Positions 58,201 through 64,000 of a stretch of 64,000 nucleotides of DNA are shown here, in pieces. How positions within the stretch are numbered: the first letter of the stretch is position 1; each line of letters opens with the position of its first letter. Origin of the DNA: an uncultured Erythrobacter sp. (GTDB lineage: Bacteria > Pseudomonadota > Alphaproteobacteria > Sphingomonadales > Sphingomonadaceae); the NCBI GenBank assembly GCA_947501005.1, contig CANMTU010000001.1, positions 2,628,501 through 2,692,500 on the forward strand. Reading direction: 5' to 3'. The position numbers and the translations under genes were made by a program. The notes under the pieces are model-generated. The model did not search any database. It saw only the letters and a program-made list of their open reading frames with translations, and was not told where the DNA came from.

Positions 58201-59993
58201 ATATCTTCATCGATCCCGATCCCGATCCGGCGAAAAGCTGGAAGGAACGCAAGCGCATGTTCGACCTGCCGCGATCGAGCTGGGAGGATTACGACGCCAG
58301 CCTGATCTCGCGCGGCGGCGGCGTGTTCCCGCGCGATGCGAAGAGCATCAAGATATCCAAGGCCGCGCAGAAGGCCCTTGGCGTCGATCAAGGCGAGTTC
58401 GAGCCTGAAGACCTGATCTCAGCCATCCTCAAGGCGCCGGCCGACCTGATCTGGTTCGGCGGGATCGGCACCTACATCAAGGCCACCGGCGAGAACAACG
58501 TGCAGGTCGGCGATCCCACCAACGATGCCCTGCGCGTCGATGCCGGCGATCTCAGGGTCAAGGCAATCGGGGAAGGCGCCAATTTGGGCGTAACGCAGGC
58601 AGGCCGGATCGAGTTCGCGCTTGAAGGCGGGCGGATCAACACCGACTTCATCGACAATTCCGCCGGGGTCGACTGCTCGGACAACGAGGTCAACATCAAG
58701 ATCGCGCTCGCCGCGGCGAAGCGGGCGGGCAAACTCACCGAACCCAAGCGGGTCGAACTGCTGGAAGCCATGACCGACGAGGTCGCCGCGCTCGTGCTGG
58801 AAGACAACCGCTTGCAGGCGCTTGCCCTGTCCATTGCCGAGATCGGCGGCGCGGCGGCGGTCGCTTCGCAGATCCAGCTGATCGACACGCTGGAGGCGAG
58901 CGGCAATCTCGACCGGCACACGGAAGGCCTCGCCGAAAGCCAGACGCTGCAACGCCGCGCCACCGACGGCACCGGCCTGACCCGGCCCGAACTCGCCGTG
59001 CTCCTGTCCTCGACCAAGCTCGTCCTGCAGGACGCGATCGAGCAGAGCGACCTGCCCGACGATCCCCTGCTCGAAGCGACATTGCTCAACAATTTCCCCG
59101 AGCCGATGCGCGCCAGGTATCGCGAGCAGATCGAGACCCATCGCCTGCGCCGTGAGATCATCGCGACCCGGCTGGCCAATCTGATGGTCAACCGGCTGGG
59201 CATGGTCCACGCCTTCGAACTGGCGGAAGAGGAAGGCGTCGAACTTGCCCAGGTCGCCGCTTCCTTCGTCGCGGTGGCGCATTTGCTCGACCTCGGCGCC
59301 TTGTGGCACGATCTCGACACGGCCCGGATCGAGGAGCGCGCGCGTCTCCTGATGTTCGACCGGCTGGCCGCCGCGATCGGCAACCTCATGTCCGACGTGC
59401 TGCGCAGCGCCGGCGGCCGCGTGGTTCCGAGCGCGCTGGTGAAAGAACTCGGCCCCAATGTCGCCGCCCTTGGCGGGGCGACCGGCGAATTGCTCAGCAC
59501 CGAGATCAAGGCCCAGTCCACCCGCCTGCAGCAAAGCTTCATCGATGCCGGCGCGACCGAGGCGCTGGCCCGCAAGGTGACGCACCTGTTCGATCTCGAC
59601 GGGTCGGTCGGCCTCGCCCGGCTCGCCCACGATACCGGGATCGGCGCCGAAGCGCTGACCTGCGCCTTCTCGCTGATCGGCGGCCGGCTCGGCATCGACT
59701 GGGCGCAGAGCACGGCGGCGCTGATGAACCCGTCGGACGTGTGGGAACGCCTGCTGGTATCGGGGCTGGCCCGCGATTTTCAGCAAATGCGGCTGGAATT
59801 GCTGCGCCGCCTCTCGCGCCGCAAGAATGCGCGGGACGACATGCAGGCGGTGGTGGAGAACTGGCTCGACGATCACGAACTGGCCGTCCGGCAGTTCCGC
59901 CAGATGGTCGGCCGGGCGCAGGGGCAGACGCCGATTGCGCCGGCCATGCTGGCCCAGGTCGCCAGCATGGCGCGCAACCTGCTGGCCCGGTGA
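55278..59993 (+). CDS. gdhB: NAD-dependent glutamate dehydrogenase, large (GDH-180 type)
   Basis: A 1571-residue enzyme that deaminates glutamate to 2-oxoglutarate, mainly for catabolism. The long N-terminal part has ACT-like regulatory segments. The catalytic domain lies near the middle, with KLVPNLPKPVPWREIFVYS, the substrate-binding lysine in PTGAKGGFYPKQLP and ARGGLRWSDRRDDFRTE. The NAD-binding part has VVGCGDMSGDVFGNG. Length is typical (about 1560-1650). The GAGAGAG sequence before the ATG is a strong ribosome site. A hairpin with arms CGGCGT/ACGCCG lies in the leader. It balances the glutamate-making gltBD found earlier in this window. Confidence 0.96.
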   Translation: MAAKASAKPEKPAIPDALRDSLAQRMKSSLLPTDTPFAGEPLEQAAQFVLETGFERQFGEPAIAIESVGGDRRMTRLAVVNGDMPFLVDSIAAAIAAQGISIDRLLHPVVPVERSDDCRLTAIRQGEKGMTYYESMIYIEAERVEARQRRAIEAAVIEAVTDVRAAVADWPKLRDRMQADAAAIADEEGRELLQWLNSGMLTQLGHVVRRRDGKQENPLGVCRTSAAELMADASWERAFAWFDDESHTREPLIVKANLVSRVHRRVPLDLFIVPLRENGRLVALSAHAGVWTSAALASPPRSVPILRQRLDIIRDRFDFDEGGHAGKALVHALTTLPHDLMIGFALEDVERVASTMMSLVDRPRPRLSLVEAALARHLFAFVWMPRDSLATQVRLRIQDMLERGADAKLLDWSLEVEGGNLAMLRFVLDIREGNREFDERALENELQIMLRGWTEAVETELAEYEEPGRAAAVALRFADAFPTDYRAMFGAKQAAMDIACLRGLRAHADDGERALRRRDARLFRTEKDGPSILHLKLYQEEGSLPLSDAVPVLENFGFHVKSEIPTVLDDGRLGTIHDFILELAPGVEADELTDRADAIEEAVARVINGVSENDPFNRLVSEARLSEREANWLRAFYRYLRQTGMGFTIYTVVDALAKAPGITRALCALFTARHDPDFGSQSARDTAMEEAREAIRRGLANVKAINDDRLLRLYNALIDAILRTNAFAPAANEAVAFKIDSKLVPNLPKPVPWREIFVYSRQVEGIHLRAGPVARGGLRWSDRRDDFRTEILGLMKAQRVKNAVIVPTGAKGGFYPKQLPDPALDREGWAAEGQASYETFIRTLLSVTDNIVDDKVVHPEQVVITDGDDPYFVVAADKGTARFSDVANAIAESRDFWLDDAFASGGSKGYDHKAMGITAKGAWVSVQRHFREMGVDVQTDVIRVVGCGDMSGDVFGNGMLLSKTIKLVAAFDHRHIFIDPDPDPAKSWKERKRMFDLPRSSWEDYDASLISRGGGVFPRDAKSIKISKAAQKALGVDQGEFEPEDLISAILKAPADLIWFGGIGTYIKATGENNVQVGDPTNDALRVDAGDLRVKAIGEGANLGVTQAGRIEFALEGGRINTDFIDNSAGVDCSDNEVNIKIALAAAKRAGKLTEPKRVELLEAMTDEVAALVLEDNRLQALALSIAEIGGAAAVASQIQLIDTLEASGNLDRHTEGLAESQTLQRRATDGTGLTRPELAVLLSSTKLVLQDAIEQSDLPDDPLLEATLLNNFPEPMRARYREQIETHRLRREIIATRLANLMVNRLGMVHAFELAEEEGVELAQVAASFVAVAHLLDLGALWHDLDTARIEERARLLMFDRLAAAIGNLMSDVLRSAGGRVVPSALVKELGPNVAALGGATGELLSTEIKAQSTRLQQSFIDAGATEALARKVTHLFDLDGSVGLARLAHDTGIGAEALTCAFSLIGGRLGIDWAQSTAALMNPSDVWERLLVSGLARDFQQMRLELLRRLSRRKNARDDMQAVVENWLDDHELAVRQFRQMVGRAQGQTPIAPAMLAQVASMARNLLAR

Positions 59994-60027
59994 CGCGCGC
60001 CGCCCCGGGTTGACCGGGCGCGCGTTT
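59994..60027 (+). terminator. Probable terminator after gdh
   Basis: CGCGCGC (59994-60000) pairs with GCGCGCG (60018-60024), with an inner CCGG/CCGG stem and a four-base bulge, followed by TTT. It begins directly after the gdh stop and lies before the flavoprotein reductase start at 60047. Confidence 0.55.
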
Positions 60028-60046
60028 CCGGCCAGCCCCCGCGCTT

Positions 60047-61285
60047 ATGGAGCATTACGACGTCGTCATCGTGGGATCGGGTCATGGCGCGGCGCAGGCC
60101 GCCATCGCCTTGCGCCAGGCCGGCCACGAAGCCCCGATCCTGATGGTCAGCCGTGACCGCAATCCGCCCTATGAGCGCCCGCCCCTGTCGAAGGAATACC
60201 TCTCGGGCGACAAGCCGTTCGAGCGGATCATGCTGCGCCCCGAGGCCTTCTGGGCGGAGCGGGACGTCGAACTGCGGCTCGGCTGCAACGTCAACGAAGT
60301 CGATCCCGATGCGCATGTGCTCTCGCTCAGCGATGGCGGGCAGGTCACCTATCGCAAGCTGATCTGGGCGGCAGGGGGCGATCCCCGGCGCCTGTCGTGC
60401 AGCGGCGCCGACTATGCCGGTATCCACACCATCCGCAGCCGCCGCGACGTCGACCTGCTGCGCGGCGATCTGGAAACCGGATCGGACGGAGCCGCACGGC
60501 GCGCGGTTATCGTGGGCGCGGGCTATATCGGGCTGGAAGCCGCCGCCTCGCTGCGCAAGCTGGGCTGCACGGTGACGGTGATCGAAATGCTCGACCGGGT
60601 GATGGCGCGGGTCGCGGGCGAGGAATTGTCCGATTTCTATGCCGCAGAACACCGCGCCCACGGTGTCGACCTGCGGCTGGATACGGCGGTCGAGAAGATC
60701 GCCGGCACGGGCGACCGGGTTTCGGGTGTCGTCCTCTCAACCGGCGAGACGCTGGCGTGCGACGTCGTTATCGTCGGCATCGGCATCGTGCCCTCGGTCG
60801 GCCCGCTGATCGCGGCGGGCGCTGCGGGCAGCAACGGCGTGGATGTCGACGAATATTGCCGCACCTCGCTCGACGATGTCTACGCCATCGGTGACTGCGC
60901 CGCCCATGCCAACCCCTATGCGGACCAGGCGGTCATCCGGCTGGAATCGGTCCAGAACGCCAACGACATGGCCAACACCGCCGCCCGCGCGATCATGGGC
61001 GACAAGCGCGAATACGATGCGGTCCCGTGGTTCTGGTCGAACCAGTACGATCTGAGGCTGCAGACGGTCGGCATATCCTACGGCCACGACGATGCCGTGC
61101 TGCGCGGCGATCCGGCGCTGCGCAAGTTCAGCATCGTCTATCTGCGCGAAGGCCGGGTGATCGCGCTCGACTGCGTCAACAACACGCGCGATTACGCGCA
61201 GGGACGCAAGCTGGTCGAGGTGCGGGCCGTAATCGAACGCGAGCGGCTGGCGGACAGCGAAATCGCGTTGAAGGACATGCTGTGA
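60047..61285 (+). CDS. FAD-dependent ferredoxin reductase-type oxidoreductase
   Basis: A 412-residue flavoprotein of the putidaredoxin-reductase/rubredoxin-reductase type. The FAD-binding start is VVIVGSGHGAAQAAIAL. The NADH motif is VIVGAGYIGLEAAASL, and the second FAD block is DVYAIGDCAAHANPY. The PPYERPPLSKEYL block is diagnostic of this subfamily. Such enzymes pass electrons from NADH to a 2Fe-2S ferredoxin serving a P450 or dioxygenase. Neither a ferredoxin nor an oxygenase is adjacent, so its partner is elsewhere. It is followed at once by a palindromic repeat and convergent queG. Confidence 0.9.
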   Translation: MEHYDVVIVGSGHGAAQAAIALRQAGHEAPILMVSRDRNPPYERPPLSKEYLSGDKPFERIMLRPEAFWAERDVELRLGCNVNEVDPDAHVLSLSDGGQVTYRKLIWAAGGDPRRLSCSGADYAGIHTIRSRRDVDLLRGDLETGSDGAARRAVIVGAGYIGLEAAASLRKLGCTVTVIEMLDRVMARVAGEELSDFYAAEHRAHGVDLRLDTAVEKIAGTGDRVSGVVLSTGETLACDVVIVGIGIVPSVGPLIAAGAAGSNGVDVDEYCRTSLDDVYAIGDCAAHANPYADQAVIRLESVQNANDMANTAARAIMGDKREYDAVPWFWSNQYDLRLQTVGISYGHDDAVLRGDPALRKFSIVYLREGRVIALDCVNNTRDYAQGRKLVEVRAVIERERLADSEIALKDML

Positions 61286-61307
61286 GCCATTGCGAGAACC
61301 TCCACCC

Positions 61308-61385
61308 CCGTTCGGGCCGAGCTTGTCGAAGCCCTGCCCTTTCTTGAAGCTAAGGGCAGCCCTTCGACAGGCTCAGGGCGAACGG
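61308..61385. repeat. REP-like palindrome, TTCGACA family, overlapping the queG end
   Basis: The left arm is CCGTTCGGGCCGAGCTTGTC (61308-61327), continuing GAA. The right arm TTCGACAGGCTCAGGGCGAA (61363-61382), continuing CGG, is its near-complement. The middle holds CCTGCCCTTTC and AAGGGCAG, which also pair. This is the most complete copy of the family. The right arm includes the queG stop codon (TGA, 61375-61373) and at least its last three sense codons, so it lies partly inside the gene. Confidence 0.9.
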
Positions 61386-62446
61386 ACATTTTGGGCACCG
61401 GATAGTCTGGCAGATGCCCAGTCTGCCGCATCGCGCACCACCGGATCGGGGTCGCCCCTCAGCTTCTCGACCGGCTCCACCAAGGCCGCCGATCCGCTAT
61501 TGCCCGCCGCATAGAGGCAATTGCGCACGAACCGGTCCCGCCCGATGCGCTTGATCGGCGAGCCGGAAAAGAACTGGCGGAAGCCTGCATCGTCGAAAGC
61601 GAGGAACTGCGCGAGGCGCGGCGCGGTCAATTCCTCGCGCGGGGCGAGTTTCATGTGCCGGTGCGCGGTGTCGGCGAACTTGTTCCACGGGCACACCGCC
61701 AGGCAATCGTCACAGCCATAGATGCGGTTGCCCAGCGCGGCGCGGAATTCCTCCGGCACCGGCCCCTTGTGCTCGATCGTCAGGTAGGAAATGCAGCGCC
61801 GCGCATCGAGCCGGTAGGGCTGGGGAAACGCATCGGTGGGGCAGGCATCCTGACACTGGCGGCACGTGCCGCAGCGGTCGGGGTGGGGCGCGTCGGGCAC
61901 GAAATCCAGGGTCGAGTAGATTGCGCCGAGGAACAGCCAGCTGCCATGCGCCGTGCTGACGAGATTGGTGTGCTTGCCCTGCCAGCCGATCCCGGCAACT
62001 TCCCCGAGCGGCTTTTCCATCACCGGCGCGGTGTCGACGAAGACCTTGAGTTCGCTGTCCGGCCGCTGCACGACCAGCCAGCGGGCGAGCGCCTTCAACG
62101 CCTTCTTCACCACGTCGTGATAATCGCGCCCCCGGGCGTAGACCGAAACTCGCGCCGCCTCGGGATCGTTCGCCAGCGCCAGCGGATCGCCATCGGGGGC
62201 GTAGCTCATGCCAAGCGCGATGACGCTGCGCGCCTCGGGCCACAGGCCTTGCGGGCTGACGCGTTGCTGTTTGCGCGTCTCCATCCATTCCATCGATCCA
62301 TGCGCGCCTTCGCCCAGCCACTGCTCCAGCCTCTGCGCGCGCACAGGATCGCCGCCCGCGCCGGTGAAGCCGCAGGCGGCGAAGCCCAGCGCTTCCGCCT
62401 CGGCGCGCAAGGCGGCCTGCAAATCGGTTGAAGCGGGCTGACCCAA
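61373..62446 (-). CDS. queG: Epoxyqueuosine reductase
   Basis: A 357-residue cobalamin- and 4Fe-4S-dependent enzyme that completes queuosine in tRNA. The two clusters are bound by [15 protein letters not shown] and [13 protein letters not shown]-type cysteines ([13 protein letters not shown]), the second following a [11 protein letters not shown] stretch. The N-terminal [13 protein letters not shown] and the C-terminal HEAT-like region fit QueG. The last residues, ending RSP, are encoded by a palindromic repeat and may not matter to function. It is convergent with the flavoprotein gene and only 25 bases from the divergent ABC-transporter start at 62472, so both promoters must overlap. Confidence 0.93.
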   Translation of the reverse strand: MGQPASTDLQAALRAEAEALGFAACGFTGAGGDPVRAQRLEQWLGEGAHGSMEWMETRKQQRVSPQGLWPEARSVIALGMSYAPDGDPLALANDPEAARVSVYARGRDYHDVVKKALKALARWLVVQRPDSELKVFVDTAPVMEKPLGEVAGIGWQGKHTNLVSTAHGSWLFLGAIYSTLDFVPDAPHPDRCGTCRQCQDACPTDAFPQPYRLDARRCISYLTIEHKGPVPEEFRAALGNRIYGCDDCLAVCPWNKFADTAHRHMKLAPREELTAPRLAQFLAFDDAGFRQFFSGSPIKRIGRDRFVRNCLYAAGNSGSAALVEPVEKLRGDPDPVVRDAADWASARLSGAQNVRSP

Positions 62447-62471
62447 TTTTCGCTGTTGCTCCTGTTAACGC

Positions 62472-63494
62472 ATGCGGCGTATCGCGGATGCCATGCTTAC
62501 CGACGCAGCGGCCATGCCGCGACCCCCTGCCGTCGATTCCACGCCGCTCGCAATCGAGGCGCGCGGCCTGGTCAAGCGGTTCGACGATACGCTGGCGGTA
62601 GATGGGATCGACATCGCCGTGCCGGAAGGTGCGATCTACGGGATTCTCGGGCCGAACGGTGCCGGCAAGACGACGACGCTGCGCATGCTGCTCGGCATCA
62701 TCGATCCGGATGAGGGGGTGCGCCGCGTGTTCGGGCACGATCGCCCGCACGAAATCGCCCGGCTGATCGGCTATCTGCCCGAGGAACGTGGCCTCTACCC
62801 CTCGATGCGATGCGACGAGGCGATCGCATTCATGGGCGCGCTGCGCGGCCTGCCGCTGGCTGAGGGCAAGCGCCGGGGGCGCGCATTGCTGGAGGAACAC
62901 GGCCTCGGCCATGCGGTGGACCGCAAGATTCGCGCCCTGTCGAAAGGCATGGCGCAGACGGTGCAGCTGCTCGGCACGCTGGTCCACCATCCGCGCTTGG
63001 TGGTGTTCGACGAGCCGTTCAGCGGGCTCGACGCGCTCAATCAGGGCAAGCTCGAACGGATGATCCGGCGCCTCGCCGAAAACGGCACGACGGTGATCTT
63101 CTCCACCCATGTGATCCACCATGCCGAACGCCTGTGCAACGATGTCGCCATCATCGCGAACGGCAAGGTGCCCTATGCCGGATCGGTCGATGCCGCGCGC
63201 GACCGGATTCCGGCGCAGGTCCGCCTGGAAACGCGCGACGGCGACGGCGCATGGCTGCGTGCCCTCCCCCCGGGGACCGAGCGCGAAAGCAAGGCGGGCG
63301 GTGGGCATTTCTGGTATTTCCCCCTGCCCGAAACCGGGATCGAACGGCTGATGCGCGACCTCATCGAGGGCGAGGCGGGCGTGCTGTCCTTCTCGGTCGA
63401 GCGGGCGGGGCTGCACGATGCCTTCGTCGAAATCGCCGGCGAGGCCGCCGCCCGCGCGCTCGACGCCGATGCGCAGGACACGGTGCCCGCATGA
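62472..63494 (+). CDS. ABC transporter ATP-binding protein (NatA/YhaQ-type)
   Basis: A 340-residue ATPase. Walker A is GPNGAGKTT (residues 60-68). The signature region is RALSKGMAQTVQ, Walker B is RLVVFDEPFSGLD, and the H-loop is IFSTHVI. A C-terminal extension of about 100 residues (AAARDRIPAQVRLETRD ...) is typical of the DUF4162-bearing ABC-2 ATPases that export sodium or drugs. Starts at 62493 and 62514 are alternatives; I use the first ATG. The gene overlaps the permease gene by four bases, forming one transporter. The substrate is unknown. Confidence 0.87.
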   Translation: MRRIADAMLTDAAAMPRPPAVDSTPLAIEARGLVKRFDDTLAVDGIDIAVPEGAIYGILGPNGAGKTTTLRMLLGIIDPDEGVRRVFGHDRPHEIARLIGYLPEERGLYPSMRCDEAIAFMGALRGLPLAEGKRRGRALLEEHGLGHAVDRKIRALSKGMAQTVQLLGTLVHHPRLVVFDEPFSGLDALNQGKLERMIRRLAENGTTVIFSTHVIHHAERLCNDVAIIANGKVPYAGSVDAARDRIPAQVRLETRDGDGAWLRALPPGTERESKAGGGHFWYFPLPETGIERLMRDLIEGEAGVLSFSVERAGLHDAFVEIAGEAAARALDADAQDTVPA

Positions 63495-64000
63495 GCCGCG
63501 ACACCGCCCGCCTCGGCCTGTGGAACGCCGCCTATGTCGTGGCGCGGCGCGATTTCCACGCGATCCTGTTTTCCAAGGCCTTCATCCTGTTCCTGCTCGG
63601 CCCGCTGTTCTTCATCGCGATCAGTCTGGTGGCGGGAACCCTCGGCGCGAAGGCGGCGGACAGTGCGGCCCCGGCCCGCCTCGCGGTCGCCCTGCCGGCG
63701 GCGGAGGCGGCGCGGTTCGAACGCGCCCATGCCTATCTGGAGGACGCGGTGCGCCTGCCGCCGATCCAGACCGTGCCTTCGGATGGCACGCATGACAGCG
63801 CCGCCCTGCTTACAGACGCGTCCGCCAATTTCGGCGCGGTGCTGGGCGGATCGCTCGCCGCGCCGAGGCTTGCCGGAACGCAGGAACGCCTCGAGAGCTG
63901 GCGCGGCGAGGTCGCGCTGATCATCGCCCAGGCGCGGGGCGGGCGGGAAGAGGCCATTCCCGCCATCACGCTCGAACCGACGCAGACCAGCGTCGCCACC
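63491..64000 (+). CDS. ABC-2-type transporter permease, 3' end outside window
   Basis: 170 codons are visible and the frame is open to the last base. The start ATG overlaps the ATPase stop (ATGA at 63491-63494). A basic N-terminus (WNAAYVVARRDFHAILFSK) is followed by one long hydrophobic helix (AFILFLLGPLFFIAISLVAG). The rest visible is a large extracytoplasmic loop with charged and Ala-rich segments. This is the layout of NatB/ABC-2 permeases, whose remaining helices would lie beyond the window. With the preceding ATPase it forms an exporter, perhaps for sodium or a lipophilic compound. Confidence 0.85.
   Translation, partial: MSRDTARLGLWNAAYVVARRDFHAILFSKAFILFLLGPLFFIAISLVAGTLGAKAADSAAPARLAVALPAAEAARFERAHAYLEDAVRLPPIQTVPSDGTHDSAALLTDASANFGAVLGGSLAAPRLAGTQERLESWRGEVALIIAQARGGREEAIPAITLEPTQTSVAT

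Noticed and set aside
54111-58391. A 1426-residue open frame antisense to the luciferase-like and gdh genes
   Set aside because: Same cause: codon-biased antisense openness. The sequence is low in hydrophobic core patterns and spans two real genes and the gap between them.

Overview
The window is GC-rich chromosomal DNA from an alphaproteobacterium, most likely a member of the Sphingomonadales close to the Erythrobacteraceae. This rests on product types and gene order recalled from that group: hisC-tyrC divergent from metX-metW, DUF3576-leuS-lptE-holA, the large NAD-dependent glutamate dehydrogenase, and short dispersed palindromes around TTCGACA and GTCATCCCGGC. No database search was possible. 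There is no prophage, insertion sequence, CRISPR array or resistance island. Nearly all of it is densely packed core genome with many 4-base stop/start overlaps.

Bases 1-9400 hold the inactive C-terminal half of an M16 peptidase, a DapA-fold aldolase/synthase, tRNA-Leu(GAG), a zinc-ribbon membrane protein, a tightly coupled ftsE-ftsX-DUF218-plsC operon, and convergent tyrC and hisC. Bases 9500-24500 hold metX-metW, a catalase-like protein, a thiolase and MaoC hydratase, glutamate synthase (gltB, gltD), ung with a tiny membrane protein, and rnd-lptC-lptA. Bases 24500-34000 hold holA, lptE, leuS and a DUF3576 lipoprotein on the minus strand, then a secreted protein, a PhaB-type reductase, a membrane-anchored LuxR-type regulator, a ribbon-helix-helix protein and murA.

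Bases 34000-46200 run galU, glnE, bcp, DUF455 and an M23 peptidase, followed by an acyl-CoA synthetase, the YqiJ-flotillin pair, an agmatine deiminase homologue and a TauE/SafE permease. Bases 46200-64000 hold thrS, a Tat-exported PhoD phosphatase, DUF898-M48 peptidase, a hydrolase-TPR-luciferase-like operon, the 1571-residue glutamate dehydrogenase, a flavin reductase, queG, and the start of an ABC exporter.

Several functions recur. Nitrogen metabolism is covered by gltBD, gdh and glnE, envelope building by ftsEX, murA, the lpt genes, plsC and M23, and translation by leuS, thrS and tRNA-Leu.

The most striking unannotated signal lies between phoD and thrS. It is a 22-codon reading frame with six threonine codons in its first eleven, followed by overlapping, mutually exclusive hairpins. 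That is the anatomy of a threonine-sensing attenuator upstream of threonyl-tRNA synthetase. A second candidate is a three-way-junction-like RNA before the M23 peptidase gene. Several palindromic repeats sit at gene boundaries, and one of them supplies the last codons of queG.
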